Shown in pieces: positions 21,067 through 36,000 of a DNA stretch of 64,000 nt. The stretch is from Dipylidium caninum (taxonomy: Eukaryota; Platyhelminthes; Cestoda; Cyclophyllidea; Dipylidiidae). The stretch lies in assembly GCA_017562135.1 (NCBI GenBank), contig QEYB01001381.1, forward strand, positions 62,001-126,000, given 5' to 3'. A program made the translations under genes and the position numbers. Positions within the stretch are counted from its first letter, which is position 1. The number at the start of each line of letters is the position of its first letter. A model generated the notes under the pieces. That model ran no database searches, had not been told where the DNA came from, and worked only from the letters and a program-made list of their open reading frames with translations.

Positions 21067-24000
21067 CTAAAGAAGTCAATGAGACACCTTAAATGAATAT
21101 TTTGCAGCAGGTAATTCGAGGTAGCTTTCTTATCGGGCGCCGTTTCGATTGGTAGACGCACTCGCATAATTCCGCGTCCGCGGGAGCCAATCAGAGCGCT
21201 GCGACGCGGACTGCGCTACGCTACGGCAGGTAGAACGAATGGCGTCACGCTGGCCCGTTAGCGCCATTTTGCGCGCTCTGCGCTTCTCTTTGTCCTCATG
21301 CCAGGTTGGAAAGGCACTCGGCCTTTAAGTGTGATACACTTTGCGCCTTGACAAACAATACTTTATTTCGCACACGTACTTGGCGCTCGTAAGACGGAAG
21401 GAAAAAAGGAAAACGGGACAGAGTAAAGCATCATTGTGGGAGGATAACAGTAGACGAGTTTTAACTAAAATTGCAAGCTGCCTGAACTTCACCCGTGCTC
21501 GCTCATCGAGGTCTAGCCGATTCGTCGCCTGACCGAAGAGTTTTCATCAAAATGGATTTTTAGTTACAGTAAAGAATCGACTCGTGCATGGTGTTTATTG
21601 ACACTCGGCTGCGTACTTTATCTCTGATTGACTGCCGTTTGGACAAGAGGATGACTGCGATGCACAGAGAGTTGGGAGTGAGCGGCCACCTCTCTTCCCA
21701 TCGGATATTGTCAATCTTCTCTCAATAAAATTTAATCTTTTTGACATTGAAGTTAGGCGTCTGTTTTTCACTGGAACTGACAATTAGCTCTACTTAACTC
21801 GATAGGATTTGTTTTATATGCGCTACATCGATGTCAGCGCTCGTATTGCGTCTTGGAGCCTTCAAGGCAGAAGATTCCAATCTCAGCGCATCGTGCACGG
21901 CAGTGCCTTTCAAAAAGTCCTCCAATGGTGGTTAGCTTAGCATCACAGAGAGTTCACAAAGAAGAATTTTTGAGAGTAATAAGATGGAGAGAGTAAAATG
22001 GGACTCGACGCTACAACCAATGTTAAACTGTGGAATTGAACAGGTTGAAGCTAATTTTGCCATATTGAGAGCTTGTACACATAAGTGTATTACTGAAATC
22101 GTGTCAGTAGCGCCAATGTAGGCTGATACTGATGTGCAGTTAGACTGACAGGGAAGCGGTCGCATTTTAGGGTATCACACATCCCTCGGAAGGTGATTTT
22201 ATCATAGCCGAGACTATTCCGCACTTGGAGACAACAGTGCAGGACTCAAACGCAACCTAGTGGATGAAATCGCATCAGCAGCAACGCCTTCTGTTAACTT
22301 GCTGACACGAAGAAGGATTGAGAGGCTCGGACAACGACTTTTTGTTTTTATTCACGTTTGAAGAAGAAGGAAGGCACAGATCTGTAAGGCTATCGGTGAC
22401 TGACATAGTTGCAATAGCCATTCTGAGGACTGTCCTCAGAATGGCGCCTCAAAGTCACTTACAGCAAAGTTGAAGATTTCGGTGACAACAATGGTGAGCT
22501 TCTCGCACGTCGCCTGCATGTGCGCCGCTGCATTGACCTGCAATTCCATCTGATTCAGCGTGTCTTGGGTGGAATTGTCGTTGGAGGACTTAGGGTCGTC
22601 CAAAACGCCTTTGATGTTAATGCCGAGAAAGGGCGATTTGGGCAGGCAGGCGGCGATGATGCCGATGCTGGAGTAGAGGAACAAAAATTGACGATGAAGA
22701 GAATTCTGAGATCCCACGTCGAAGCCCCATTGTATAGCTTAACTTATTCCCATTATCCTCTAACAGAAGAGCCGGATCAACAGGAGTTTAATTGGCGACC
22801 ATGACAGCCTCCTTCAAGGGCCGGTCGGGGCAGCATCGTGCTCGAGTATGGACCGGAATTTTAGTGTCCCCAGATGCTCTCACCACCCGACTATTCCTTC
22901 TACGCTTTCCACTCACCACCCGCGGGTGTCCCGCAGTCAAGTCTTCCGCGTTCCTGCAGTTTGTATCAAGTAGGAAACTGTGAAACGGGCGGCTTTTTGC
23001 CAGCACTCAGCCAAGTCATGTGCGCCTTTTTGGAAAAAATCATTATTTTCAGAAGAAATAAACAATTCCAAGTCTTTTATGACATCATCTCGCCAGTAAC
23101 TTTTCCTCATCCCACGAGGAATTCGTAGTTGCGAGGAAATGTCGAGCGAATGCGGAGGAGGATGTGGCAAAGTGTCACATTGCGACGACGCTACTCAAGT
23201 TGCCAACAGGCGTCTCGAGATTCTCTCTGGTCGTGGCGCGGTGTCGTCGGCCGACTGAGCGGTCCCGACTGCTTTGCCCCGTAAACCCCTCCTCCTGTCC
23301 GGCCATACGATGACCATACGAGGTGTATTTTTCACGAAAAGTGATGATTTCGTGCGGAAACGGCGACGGGCGTGTCTTGCGAGGGGAGCCGCAGTCGTCG
23401 TCGCGGGTCGCTGGTGTCGGTGGTATTTCTCGACGCCTGTGGACGACGCGCAAAGGGCCAGAACGAAGTTGATGGGAACAACACGGACCAATTTTCTTCA
23501 TTAGTCAACTACTCTCTGAATGCCTCGTCAACGCCTCTCCAAGTCCGTCGAGCTGCGCTACGCGTCACTTTGAGTTTGCACAAGAAAAGCAGAGGTGAAT
23601 CGCCTTTTCTTTCCATCTCGTTTCGGCGAAAAATAGAGCACAAATGAGGTACAAACACGGGAATTTTTACAAAATAGGTAAGGAGAATACCTTTAAAATG
23701 CATAAATAAAAATATTGAGCGCACTTTACAACGTATCTCCCGCAATCGCAGCTGAACGCAGGCGAAAGGCAAGCGACCATTTCATAGTTTCCGGCTTAGT
23801 AATAAGGCAGGAAGGCAGAAGGCGGATTTTGAAATCCCAACGCCGCCACCCGCACGGGGCAGAGGAGGCGTTTTCATTCACCGCCACGAAAAGACTTCCA
23901 CAGACACAGACACAACCTCGTGGCCACTGAGGGGTGGCTCGAAAGCGACGAATGTGGGCGAGGCCTTCGCCGGCGGGCACCACGCCGTGGACACGTCCAA

Positions 24001-27000
24001 CGGACGCGACGAGACGCGACGCGAACCGTCCGCCCATCATCAACCGCTGCGGATGGACAATAAAAGCCTGTTCGCGACAAATTGAGAGCCGAACAGGAGA
24101 GGCATGCCCTGAGGTTTTCGGTGTGGAACGCGTGCCATGGACGATTTCTGGCCGGAAAAGCCCGGCCCCGTTAGGCGAGGGTGGGGCGGGAGGCGCGGAC
24201 GCCGACGCCGACGAGCGGCAGGAAGACCAGTGAAATGGACGCATTTGAGAGCGGTGTTTGGGGATACGGAGGGTTTGAGGGGCGTCTTCGACACGAAAGG
24301 AGACTCACATGTTGAGAATGCTGACCATACAGTTCTCGCGCAGGGTGGCGGCGTAATTCATGCCAGTTTCTCGTGGAATGCTGCTCTGGCGGCGAAACAT
24401 CAACTGCGGCATGAACATCGCGAAGCCGAGGTGGACCAGAGGCACCACGAGGCCGGTGAGGGCGACGGCGACTGTCTCCGCGTTCCCCGGCAGCGCGTGG
24501 CTCGACCGCGTGGCCAGGCCGCGGTGCGAGGCGCAGCCCACGTAGGCCTGCAGCGGCGTCTCCACGCGACGGAGGAGGAGGTAGGCGAACTCGAGCGGCA
24601 GCTCGGACCCCGGAGACGCGGCCGTGGGGTCGTTCGCCTTCTTTAATCGTCTAAAAACGAGACGACATTCCACCTGTCAAGCGCCACACGAAGGAGCTCC
24701 GCGACAACACGCCCTCCGGCAGGCCTCAAGGGCCGAAAGGACTTCCACGGGGACTCTCAATGCGCCTCCAGCTGCAAGAGGCGGCGCATCTGTTCACTCT
24801 TACCGAAGGACATGCGATACCGTGTTTCTTTAGGGCTTTTTCCCTCGCCTTCATGACAATCCACAAGGTCAAAATGGGCCGGAGCCGCCAAAATGATGCC
24901 GCTGTCGGGTTGCTGGGGAGACGATATGCAAGGCGGCTTTTTCGCCTTTAATTTGGTGAAAAAGTCATTCCACAAGGAGACTCTAATGAGGGAAAAGGAC
25001 ATTTGTGCATTTGGGCAAATCGAGGGAGTTTGGACAAAAAAGAAGCTTCGAAAATCGTCCACTTCCGGTCGGACGGCCGCTCTACGCCAAAACGCTGCCA
25101 CCGAGCGCATGCATCTCCCAAGTTGGGCGAGTGGGTGGAAAGTCGCCGAGGACATCATATTTCCTCGCCGCCCTGCGAAGCGGGTGTTGCGGGCCGGCGG
25201 CGGTGGGGTCGAGAGCGACACGGCAGGCGGGGCTCGAGGGGATGCCTCGTCCGCTGGACGGCAGCGACTCGGGACTGGGAATCTCTCGCGGGAGCAACAT
25301 TCATTCCTCCCCTCCCAGTCCGCTCCACGCAAGAGCACCCACAACGCTGCTTCTCAACTTCTGTGTCGGCAAAAAATAGACCTTTTTTCATCAGATCCCC
25401 TTGAGTCTTTCGGTGTAATTCGGGCGGACGAAGTTTGTCGATTTCCCGGCCTGGGGGACAGAAGAAGCGAGAGACGACGCCGTCCGCTGACGCGGTTACG
25501 AGGAGAGGCGGACTTCGAGGCGCCCGGCCTCTCGTCGGCCCAACTTGCCTTCCTCACGCGGCCATTCGCCTCTGGTGAGAGAAGAGCTACAAGGTGGGAG
25601 AGAAGAGCTACAAGGTGGGAGACATCGGACGCCTCCTTTGCCCCTGCGACGCCACTCAAGGTGGCACATTCCCAGGCGGAAGTGTGAACTGGGGCGGATG
25701 GAGGGGCACTCGACAGTCTCTGCAGGGCACGACACATGCCGACCATTCGGTTGCCCTTTTCCAACTCTCCTCCACCCCCGACTGGATGGGATGACGTCTG
25801 AACGCGTCACGTGGGCACCATAAGGCTGAAATGACTCCTCGAGGGTCCAAAACACTTCGCATTGCGGCTGTCAGAGACGTGTGGGGACGGCGAAGGCGAC
25901 ACGCTGAGGTGCTCCTTCGCTTGTCAATTTGTCAGCGTAGCGGGTGCGAGGCGATGGCGCATTTTGACTTTACACGTCAATGGAAAGACGGTAAAAGGCC
26001 AGGTGGCTTTGTCTCGTTCTCACCAACCTCCGAGGCGGGCTGACACCGAGCCGCCCGGGGCAAATCACCCCGGAATGGGAATTTTGGTGCCCACGTCTGC
26101 GTCAAAAGAGTAGTGTTGAAAAAGTTGGCTTTTGTCCCAACCTCGGAGGTGAGCAGAGAGATGAGGCGCCCTCTCCTCGTCTCCGAGAGGGGGGGGCGCC
26201 AAGTGCGCATTCGGCCAGCCTCATGAGTAGGATGAACGAATATACTACTTATTAGCGGTGGTGGATGGAAGGACTTTTGACGGGGAGAATTGAGGGCGGT
26301 CTGGGGATGCACGACTAGTTATGGGCTCGTTTACACCCTAAATGCCCAAACAGCGTGGCGCAATGAACAAGTAACGGCGAGGTAGTGGAATGGTGATTAA
26401 CCTCATTGGAGACTCCGGGAGCCAGCCGAACACGTCGTCCTCCTTGTTGCGCGGGCCAAACAGCAAGGCGAGATTTTCAAGTATCGACGTCAAACTGTTA
26501 ATTGCGTGCATCTGAAAGAGAGGCAGGAAAGTTATTTAGTGTTTCTGTTGATATGTAGAAATCGTCCCGAAGTTTGCGCAATGCTACTTAATAAACTACT
26601 TAAATCCGTCATTGTGTTGGGAAATCACGTGGCGAGACGAGGACCAGCCCCACCAGCCCCCCTCCCATAATCACCAGCCTCTCCTAACTGCCCTCAATTA
26701 AGAACTGACTTCCCGCCCGTGAGACGGAAAATGCCAGTGGCGTTTCTGTTGCCCACACAAGTTTGGCGCGTTCAAAGACACTACGAGATCAAATTTTTGC
26801 GTCTGTATTGAAGTTTGGGCCACTCATCCATGCACTCAGTGCTTCGCCAACGCGCTAAGTTTGCCAGTACGCTGACTTGAGCGTCTTTTCTGCAGTGTCT
26901 CAACATAAAGTGGCATGAAAGCCACGTGGGCCGAAGTTGCGGTCTCACCAACGCCTCAATGTCCAAGTCCATTTGAATGTCCACATCAGCGTCGTGGACG

Positions 27001-30000
27001 CTCTTGTATTCGTCCTCGTGTCGCTGGTCGCAGGCTTTGCCATCTGCCGAGGCCTCCGCCTCCCCGTTCTCCCCGACTCCGCTGTCCTCGTCCACGGAGT
27101 TCATGCGAGCCTGGCGCAGACCCACGCTCAGCGGCTCCAGTTGGTGCACCGAGGTGAGGGCGCACATCACCACGTGGACCGCGGTCAGGGTGACCGCGTC
27201 GAAGGTCTCCCGAGTGGCGATGTAGTGGGCGCAGGAGCGGAGCCACACGCGTGAGCGCTCCACGCTGAGGAGGCCGTGAAGGAGGTTGAAGGGCATCTGA
27301 CGAGGACCTAGCGAAGGGGAGCAGGAGAAGCCAGCGTTTCCTGTCTGGAGGGGAAGAGAGAAGAAGGGGACACTCGACGGAGGAGAGAGAACTTGCTGTC
27401 AACGAAAATCACATGGGATTCGATGGCCACTGAGTGCACAAATCTCCTGCACACCGCCCTACTGCCCTCGCCGCGTCTCCTTGGAAAGCACAGCTTCCCG
27501 CATTCCGCGCTCAGGGGAAGAGCGTCGAGGGTGAGAGGGCAAGCGACCACGGAGTGGAGCCAGCCAAGTTAGGCTCCACGCCCTCCGCACTCTGCGATAA
27601 TTTCGAATGGCAAGGAGGCTCCATGCTGTTGTCCGGTGTAATTTGGGGCACTAAACATTGTCACGGAAGTCTTAGTGCTGCACTAAAACGGGACGGGACG
27701 GGACGGGACGAGACGAGACGAGGCAGAGCCTTGGAGAAGGGGTCTCGGAATTTTCGTCCCACACTCATGCGAGTCACTAATGCACCTTCGCAGCGCGGGA
27801 GCACCAAAATCGAAGACCACTTTTCATGGGTACAAATTGTGGTTAAACAGATTTGGCTGCTGGGGCGTTTCGTCTGTCGGCCAAATTCACCGGGCAAATA
27901 TTGTTCAACATTTAAATTGGCAAAATTTTTAATTTCAATCTAAAGACTAACTTACTTTGCCAGATTTCAGATTGACGAGAGTACTTCGGAGAACCTCAAG
28001 ACATCCGTAGGTGAGAAGTGTGGGCTCGAAGCTCATGTGGGTCATAATTATGTTGACGAGGAGGTTGTGATCGAACAGCCCAATCACCTGCGCCACCCTT
28101 CAGGAGAGTCTGGAAATCAAAATACCCAGGCGGTCACAATTAGACCGGTTCCAAGCCACCCTTCAAATTCCAATAATGCGACAAATCGAAGACAAAAGCT
28201 TAAACAACAATGCCTCCTAGTTGACACATGAAGGTAAAATGTGGACGCTGAAATGTAATTTAAGTAGCATGGTCGAAGGAAAGTAAATTCGGCCTATTTC
28301 CATGGTTATCAGAATGCATACGATAAAGTGTTTTTGCATTACAATGTCTGAATTTTGCAAACTCGTTTTTGAGTAGAATTTTGCCAACAGCAGTGTCGAC
28401 AACAGCTTAACTTGGAGCGCCATGGGATAACTCCATTCCACACCGTGGATTAACGGCGGCCTCGAAGCTGCCGAATATGTCAGCAACGACGCACTACTTC
28501 GACTTGATTGCACAAAGTTTCCATTAGTCTCCTGCCGCTTCGACAAAGAATTTGTAAAGACCCCAGAAAGCGCCTGCGTGCTTGCTGGTGGGTGGAAAGT
28601 TAAAAAAACTAACCTGGACGGCGAGATTTCTTACTGCAGAGTTCGGATCGCAGGAGCATTCAACGCCGGCGTGGAAGGCGACGGTGAGACAGGTTCGAAA
28701 GCCGCAATTTTTAGGATTCGAGAGGCTGGTGGACGTCGATCCAGGCGAGGAGACACCGGAGGTGGAGGACGTACTGAGGCCACCGGAGGACGAAAGGGAG
28801 ACGCTGTGTCCGTTGGTTGTGAAGCTGAAACTGTTTGAATGCTGTTTCTTCAAATACGTGGCTGAGCGTACGTTCCAGACGACCTGTTGAAGCTGGAGGA
28901 GGAGGAGAAAACCCTCACAAGTAAAGTGGACGGGCTGTCGGAAAGACTTTTGACTTCTTTCCATCCCGTCGGCCAAATACGGATCTGATTCACCGTCAAG
29001 AGCCATTAAATTTACAAATAAATAGGAATAAATGATAAATTTACAGCGATGCAAGTCAATTTCCGGGTTTTGAGGCCCACTGGGGTTAAGAGGAACTCCT
29101 GCACTCAGACTGTCATTACCTCGGTCGCTTCGAGTTGTTTCAGTCGCACCAAAAGCGGCGCGGCGCTGTTGATGCTGGGCGATCTAGTGGGAGCGCGATA
29201 AGACACTTCAATGTGGGTGAAAAATATGGACACTGATGTGGGGAAGAAGGTCACCTACCGGCTCCGAAACGCCGAGATCGACTTCTACGGTGGGTAAAGA
29301 AGTGTTAAAGGCTGGCGACAGTCAAGGGGGGCAAACAGCATCGGTTTGAAAAGAACAACTCACCTGACCGCCGAAGGTAAAGCGTCTTCCACCATGTGGG
29401 TCAAAAAGTGGAGTAAACAGTGTTTTTTTCGCTTTGGCTAGAAGAAAAACGAAAATAAGAGAACTCCACCCCTCCACATGCCAGACATTGCAAAAGAGTT
29501 TTGTACCCCAAAGGAGTAAACGAGGCATAAGAATTACTATGTCTCATTTTACGTCATTTTCCAGATTGGACAAATAAACGGAAGAATGGATGAGCACGGC
29601 TCCAATCTCAACCGACACAGTGTCATGGAAAGAAGAAGAGGAAGGGCATGGGAACGCTGCTCCCTTGTGGTGCATAGACAATTTTGGCTCCTCAGCCGCG
29701 TTGGCTTCTGTCGGATGCGAAATCTAATAGCAAATAAATCACGGGGACTGGCTTGGATTGACCCAGGTTACTAAAGCTCTATTTCCACCGCCTCGCCCAA
29801 GACTGGTGCAGCGTAATGGTCACGCAACTTTTTCTCCTGGTTGTAAGAAGTGCCCGCACCATATTGCCTTCACACACTGCCTGGATTAGCCGCTAAACAA
29901 ACGATGACAAGCCCCTTAGGTCTTTGACAGAGAGTTATTATGGCTAGCACAAACAGTGTCACGTGCCCCCCTTGTAACGCATTCAGTCTGATGGCCACAG

Positions 30001-33000
30001 GTGACTTTTCGAACGAAATTGACAAATTTTATGCGATTGCGACGCTCTTTCATATAAATCATTGTACTGAAAATAATTAAGTAGTAAGCAATACAATAGT
30101 GACACGTTGCTCAATTTTACATGAAGCGAATAAACCGCCTCTGTTGGTACACGAGACTGATGCCACGAGCACACTTGACTCGGTGCCACTCACCACAGTC
30201 TCCCCGATGTAATCTACTTGATGGGTTGCAGGAAGTTAAAAGTCCTCCTACATTCGGGATAAAATTCCTTAAAATACCTCGTATCATGTTAATTCATGCA
30301 TCACGCACCGCTGTTACCCCAATTTGATGGGCATCCGCGGAAATAGGGGACGCGTAGGGCAACAGAAGTCGCCCCTTTTGTTGCGCTTGACTCACACTAC
30401 CTCCGCTGCGGTTTGCTAAGGCTATCACAAGGCCTCTCTTTGATGCTACAATGACTAGTGCTGCAGCTTAATAACCGGAAACACGGCGTGCAACGCCCTT
30501 GCCTGAAGCAGAAATTGTAGGTGTTAATTTCACATTAGTTCGTATGATATTTTCCAGAGGTTTTCGCGTGGGGACACCTTCTTAAGCCACAACAGACCAT
30601 CAAACGGTACGCAATTATGCCGAGGGTTCCAGAATCCTTCGTAGAGGACCAACAAAGTGTTACATTGGAGGCAACGAATTACCAAAAACGGAGCCCTCAT
30701 AAGATGGATTCCCTCGTCCCCTTTGGTCAGAGTGAAGATAATTCGACTTTTGGTGTTCTTTCTCAACTGTAACACAAAATTTTCACGTTTGAGTGCGCCA
30801 CGAAAGCGTCCCTGAGTGCTCCCATTGTGAACGCACAGGTGTCAGTAAAGGCAAGAAGACGCTTCGCACTGCCTGATTACGATAACTTTTTGGAGCGTAA
30901 TGAATTTTCCGATGAATGCGTAGGTGTTAAAATAAGGAGTAAGGCAGTTGGGACTGTGAGACTTCGACGTCAATGTTTAGTTAGCTCCACGAGATGATGC
31001 TCAATGAGTGTTGGCGGCAAATGTTAGGAGAGGAAGGAAAACAGACTGGGGTCGAATGATGCGTGGGAGACGGAGGAGGAGATTCATGGAAAATCGACTT
31101 ACGCAAACTAGTGGAGTTGCTTCGATACTCTTCTAGGAGCATTTGATTGACCTTCAAAAATGTCAAAAGGTGTCCCAAACGCCAAGCAACCTTGTATTCC
31201 TCTGAACGATCTAAAGGGCGAGTAGAACTGGCTTTTAAAGTCAGATTCACACCGCCATTAAGTGACTGGAATTCATTCTGGTAATTAGGACAAACTATTT
31301 TACTAGTTACTGCTCTTATCATTACCATTTTATGGGTTTTAGGAGATACGAGGTGGTCTGCTACTTATAAACATTTAAGTAACATCGGACGGGTTTGCGG
31401 TGAATGCGTTAACCTGGCAACTAACTTATTTCCTACCTCCCTCTTCTATGATTACACTGGTTTAAGACGTGCTTGTTAATACCTCCTTGTTCCAGACCGT
31501 ATTCTGGCAGCTTTGGCAGTTGATTAAACGGCTTAAAGAGCGCTTCCTGGTGAGAGGTCCACGCCTGGGTGAGGACAATCACAACCGCACGCGCCATCTG
31601 TATGGAGTCCTTGTGTCGTCGAACTGAAAAATTTTTAAAATACCCTATACATTTCGTGCACACTTGAGAGGACTTTGAAAAAGTTAGCACAATTTTGTAC
31701 GCTACCGACCGCCGGCACAAGGTGACAAGAGCGGAGCAGAGCAGAGCATCCACTTGCAACTACCGGTGAGCGCGTTCCTGTCGCTCCCACCAACTCATAT
31801 TGCCCAATTCTCCATTGCACAAAGCACAGAGGCCGGTTACGTTGACAGTTACGCTGTTACAGTGGAATTCCCCATCATGTTGCATTGTTCTGGACCACTT
31901 CTCCATACATAGTCTACTTTATTATAGAAGGCGTGTCTAATGCTATAGGCTGCAGTGGAATGGACAAAAGTTGGGGATTAGATTGCTCTATTTGAACTCG
32001 AATTGCCCGTTTTACGTTCCGATTGGGGGACGGGGAGGTGTGGGGGGGAGCGCTTTTGGGAGAATGCTGCTGGAAGGGAGGAGAAGAGGCTTCCCTACGA
32101 GGCGAACTCACTGATGGCGACGAGGAAGTCAGCCGAACAGCCGCGGACCCGCGGAGACGGATGACTGAGCAGCGTCTCACAGAGCGCCGCCACTTTCAGC
32201 CATTCCAGTTGGCAGTAAGCTGCGTTGGGCATCTAAAAATGACATTAGAAGCTCGCTTTGTTCTCCTTTGTTGGCCATAAAATTATTTCGGGGCGTCAGC
32301 TGGAGAGCTTTTGGAGTCGGATTCCACGTCACCGAAGGTAAAGTTCTCTTCCCAATGGAAGTAAACAAAGTTTATCATGCTGACGTTCAAATCCACCTCG
32401 CATCATCGCCCACACCGGCCAAAGGTCGCGCAGTCAGGCGAATCCGCGCAAGGAAGGCAGGCGCAAGTGGACTTTAACTATTCTGCTGAGACTAGAGGGG
32501 CTAAAAGAGTAAGAATTGCATAGCCCACATCGCCGGGGCGGAATGCATTGGCGGCCGCTTCTGAGAGGTGGAGCAATCGAGGTGAGAGAGGGGGAAAATG
32601 CCCACGTAAGTGCGTTGAAGATGGCATGAAATGAGATGGCAACGGGCCGTGGTCCCAGCGCCTCAGACGACAAAGCATTCGTCTAGCAAGTCGCGAATGG
32701 GTGAAGCAATGGCTTCCCCGCTGATCCACGCCGATGGGATCTTCGGCGAAGGAGGTAGAACCTCAGGAGGAGGAGGAGGAGTCTGCGCTCTTCGGGTGTG
32801 CGCCTACACGACTGGCGACGGTGGACTTCGACGAAGTCCTTCACGGGGAACCTGGTGAAAGGCTCCTGAGGCGACGAGGACTCAGTCTTAGAAATCAGGC
32901 TGGAGGCTACTTAAACTCCAATTCCCGCCCCAAAGCGCGTTTATTTAAACTCGAAGAGGCCTTTTATCGCCACTATTTCCGAGCCTTGTGGCAGAGCTGC

Positions 33001-36000
33001 CGCCTTCTCGCCCCGTCGGGTCTTCCTCCAGCGTGGCTGCGGGCCACCGACCCGAGACCCGCTGGCACGGAGTCGACCTGCTCAAGTAGCAGGCTGTAAT
33101 TACGGGACTCAGCATAACTTCGCCCCAATGCATCATTTTCTGCACAATCGCTTAGACAATGGAAACGTGGTTTCGCTGTTGAATGATCTTTTTTTTCAGA
33201 GCTCCTCTCGAATCACATGATCGGGGGATGACAATTGTTCCAGCCCCGGTTGCTATAGGAAGACTGGTAAACTTCCTCGAGTAAGAAGTTATTGACACAT
33301 GGGAATAAAACAGTGGCAGTAAAAGACCAGCCTCCTCCTTTAGGTCCCTGGTAAAGGGGAATTTCGGTTGGGGAGGCAGATCTCCCTCTGCGACGAGTCC
33401 GTTGTCCCAACACCCTCGGCCTGTCCTCCCAGACGCCTTTCTCGAGGGGAGGCGTGGGTTAAGGCGCGGGGGGCCCGAGGACCGGGGCGGAGAGGCGGGC
33501 GAATGAGGAAAAGTCTTACCTCGGTGATTGCGGTGCTGAGAATGGTGAGACTCTCGACGAGGTACTGGCTCAACTTTGGCGCGGTGCTGGTGACATTCTG
33601 CAAGGGAGGAGGGTGACAGGTGAGGACTACGTGGTTGCCAGACTGCACCACGAGGTGCCTCTCCACTCACATTGGCAATCTCGCCCATCCGGGTGGATAT
33701 GTCGAGGTCCAGAGTGGCGATGGCATTCTCAAGGATTTTGGCCTGATTCTGCGGGAGACATACAAAGGCGAGACTTAGCAAGGTAATCACGTGGATGTCA
33801 TCATTCCACCCGTCTATTGTTACCGCCATCGGACTGTTGAAAAAACTGCCACCGCATACGCACACACACACACACACACAAATTTGCAATGAGCCTGAGA
33901 AAAATTCCTCGATGCTCCTCGGTGGGAGAACTTTCGTTCCGTTTTAAATTGCTACCTCTGCGCAACGACACTTGTGCTCTCGATTCCTTGGCAATTTGAG
34001 CGTCCTACGTCCTTTTGAGTAGTATCTAGCGGGTAGCGCACTTTGGAGGTGGGAGGTGGAAAATTGCAGGGGATAAAGTGAAAAGGGCAGCAATTCTCCT
34101 CCTATGCAGCTAAATTGTACCATTCTGCCTCACCCACTTCGCAGGCGGACACAAGGAAAATAAGACTATCAGAAGAGCACTTTCAAGACGTCTCATGGAG
34201 ATTCCTCTTCCCCCCACGGACTTGTACTTGGCGTGGGCAAAATCGGGGAAGAAAGGTTGCCCACAGGGCGCGCACCTCAGGATGCATGAAGGAGACGCAG
34301 GCGGCGTAGATGGACACGGCGCGTTGGCGAATGGGGAGACGGTGGCTGGAGAGCAAGCCGAGCGTTACGTTGCGAATTTTGGGCAATAAGAGTCGCTTGA
34401 TATTCTCCTCTTCCTTGGGCTAGGAATGAGAATGTTTAACGCGGTTGACTCGATGTGCAGCGTCCGTGCCACTCCTGCCTACCTTCGTCTTCTTCTTCTT
34501 CCTCCTCCTCAAACTAACCACTTTCGAGACTCGTGAAATCGGCGAATTAATAGGGTCTGACTCGAGGTCTACAAGACTTTGACACGGTCAATGGCATTCC
34601 AACTGCGCCTGTCGTTCACTTTTAGGCCCTACGGAGTTGGCTGAGCTCACGAACCTCATCACAGGGACTTTAGCCCCCGCCCACACGCCCTAGGAGCCTG
34701 CCACAGGACCCACGTGCCACCCCTGTGCCTCCGACTTGTCAGACTGCCACGCAGCAGACATTCAATGTCTACTGGTTGAGAAGTAAAACGAGTGATTCGT
34801 ACAAAAGGTACTGTTGATGAAATAGGCGAAAAATGTTGCGGTCAAAATGTTCATCAGATACAAACCATCAAACTAAGCGTGTAACAAAGAAATATCAAAT
34901 TGCCTTCCATCGCCACCTTTATAATTCAAAACAAAATAAATGTGTGCTCAAGGAAAAATAACCTTGAGAAAATTATTTGGCAGGACGATTTCATTGGTCA
35001 ATAGGTGGCCAATCAAAATGCAGAATTTTGAAAGACAAATCTTGTTTACGACATTATAATCCTTCTTACTAAAACAACTTATCTTACGTTTGGTCCACGC
35101 AATTTGTATTTAAGAAGTTTAAAGTATTACCGTAACTGTGCTTTGGTTTCGAATGTCGGCAGGAGGTCCCTCATCAGGCGTTGACTTCTTCGCCCAGTTG
35201 CCGTTGAGAACAACGGCGAGACGCTGCTTCAGAACTTGACTACCTCTCCTCTCCGCCTGAACCGCCTCTGCATTTGCGGGGCGTAATTTCTCCACAAAAA
35301 GCTGAATAACTGAGGAATGCAGGAACGAGGTCAAAGCAAGGAAGACATCCACTCGGAGCCTTCTCCTCGCTTCTAAGTGTGTTTAGCCAGTGTACGGAAA
35401 GTGGGAAATTTGCGTCGTTGAAATGACAACAAGTTGTGCAGATAAATGAGGACTCACGTCTCAGCAGGCCCTCCTGTTTACTCCAATTCCCCAGTGGAAT
35501 TTGTCGGAGTATCTGGAACAGACCGAATAGGGGCAAAAGGTCAGACCGTCCACTGCATCGCGCAGGGGACAGACAGGTCGCTCGAGGTTAATTGAGTCGA
35601 ACGATTTGTTGTTAATTACTGGGAGGCGGGAGGTGATGTCGCTGTCTGTCTCACGACATGTCAGTGTACACAAACGATTTGGCAGCGGCAGGTCCAGGGG
35701 CATCCCGCCTTCCTCGTCCCATTTCGAGGGGCTGAGAAGGCGCAGCTCGTCCACCTCCTCAGTAATCACATAGCAGTATCACATGACCACATAAATTGGA
35801 AATTTTACTTACATGCTTATAATGAGGAGTTAATTAGTTTTAACCAGACACTTCTCCCGAAAAATGTTCCAGATAAAAGGGCCTACACACTGAGCCCAAC
35901 TTGTAATAATAATAATAAAAATCTAAAATGAAGTGTCAACGAGGTGGGGGAGCCCAATGAAATGGGGAGGAGAGAAGAAGTGACGTGTAGATGTAACTTA

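Noticed and set aside
32478..33145. Extra exons of the large gene between 33.1 and 32.5 kb
   Set aside because: Some segments follow acceptors and look protein-like, but none has both a good donor and a compatible phase; exon 33597-33520 joins 32232-32112 directly in phase.
33152..33889. 245-codon minus frame beginning MQICVCVCVCVC
   Set aside because: Its start is the (CA)10 microsatellite and it runs across two good exons and their intron in mixed frames; only the exons 33748-33671 and 33597-33520 are supported.
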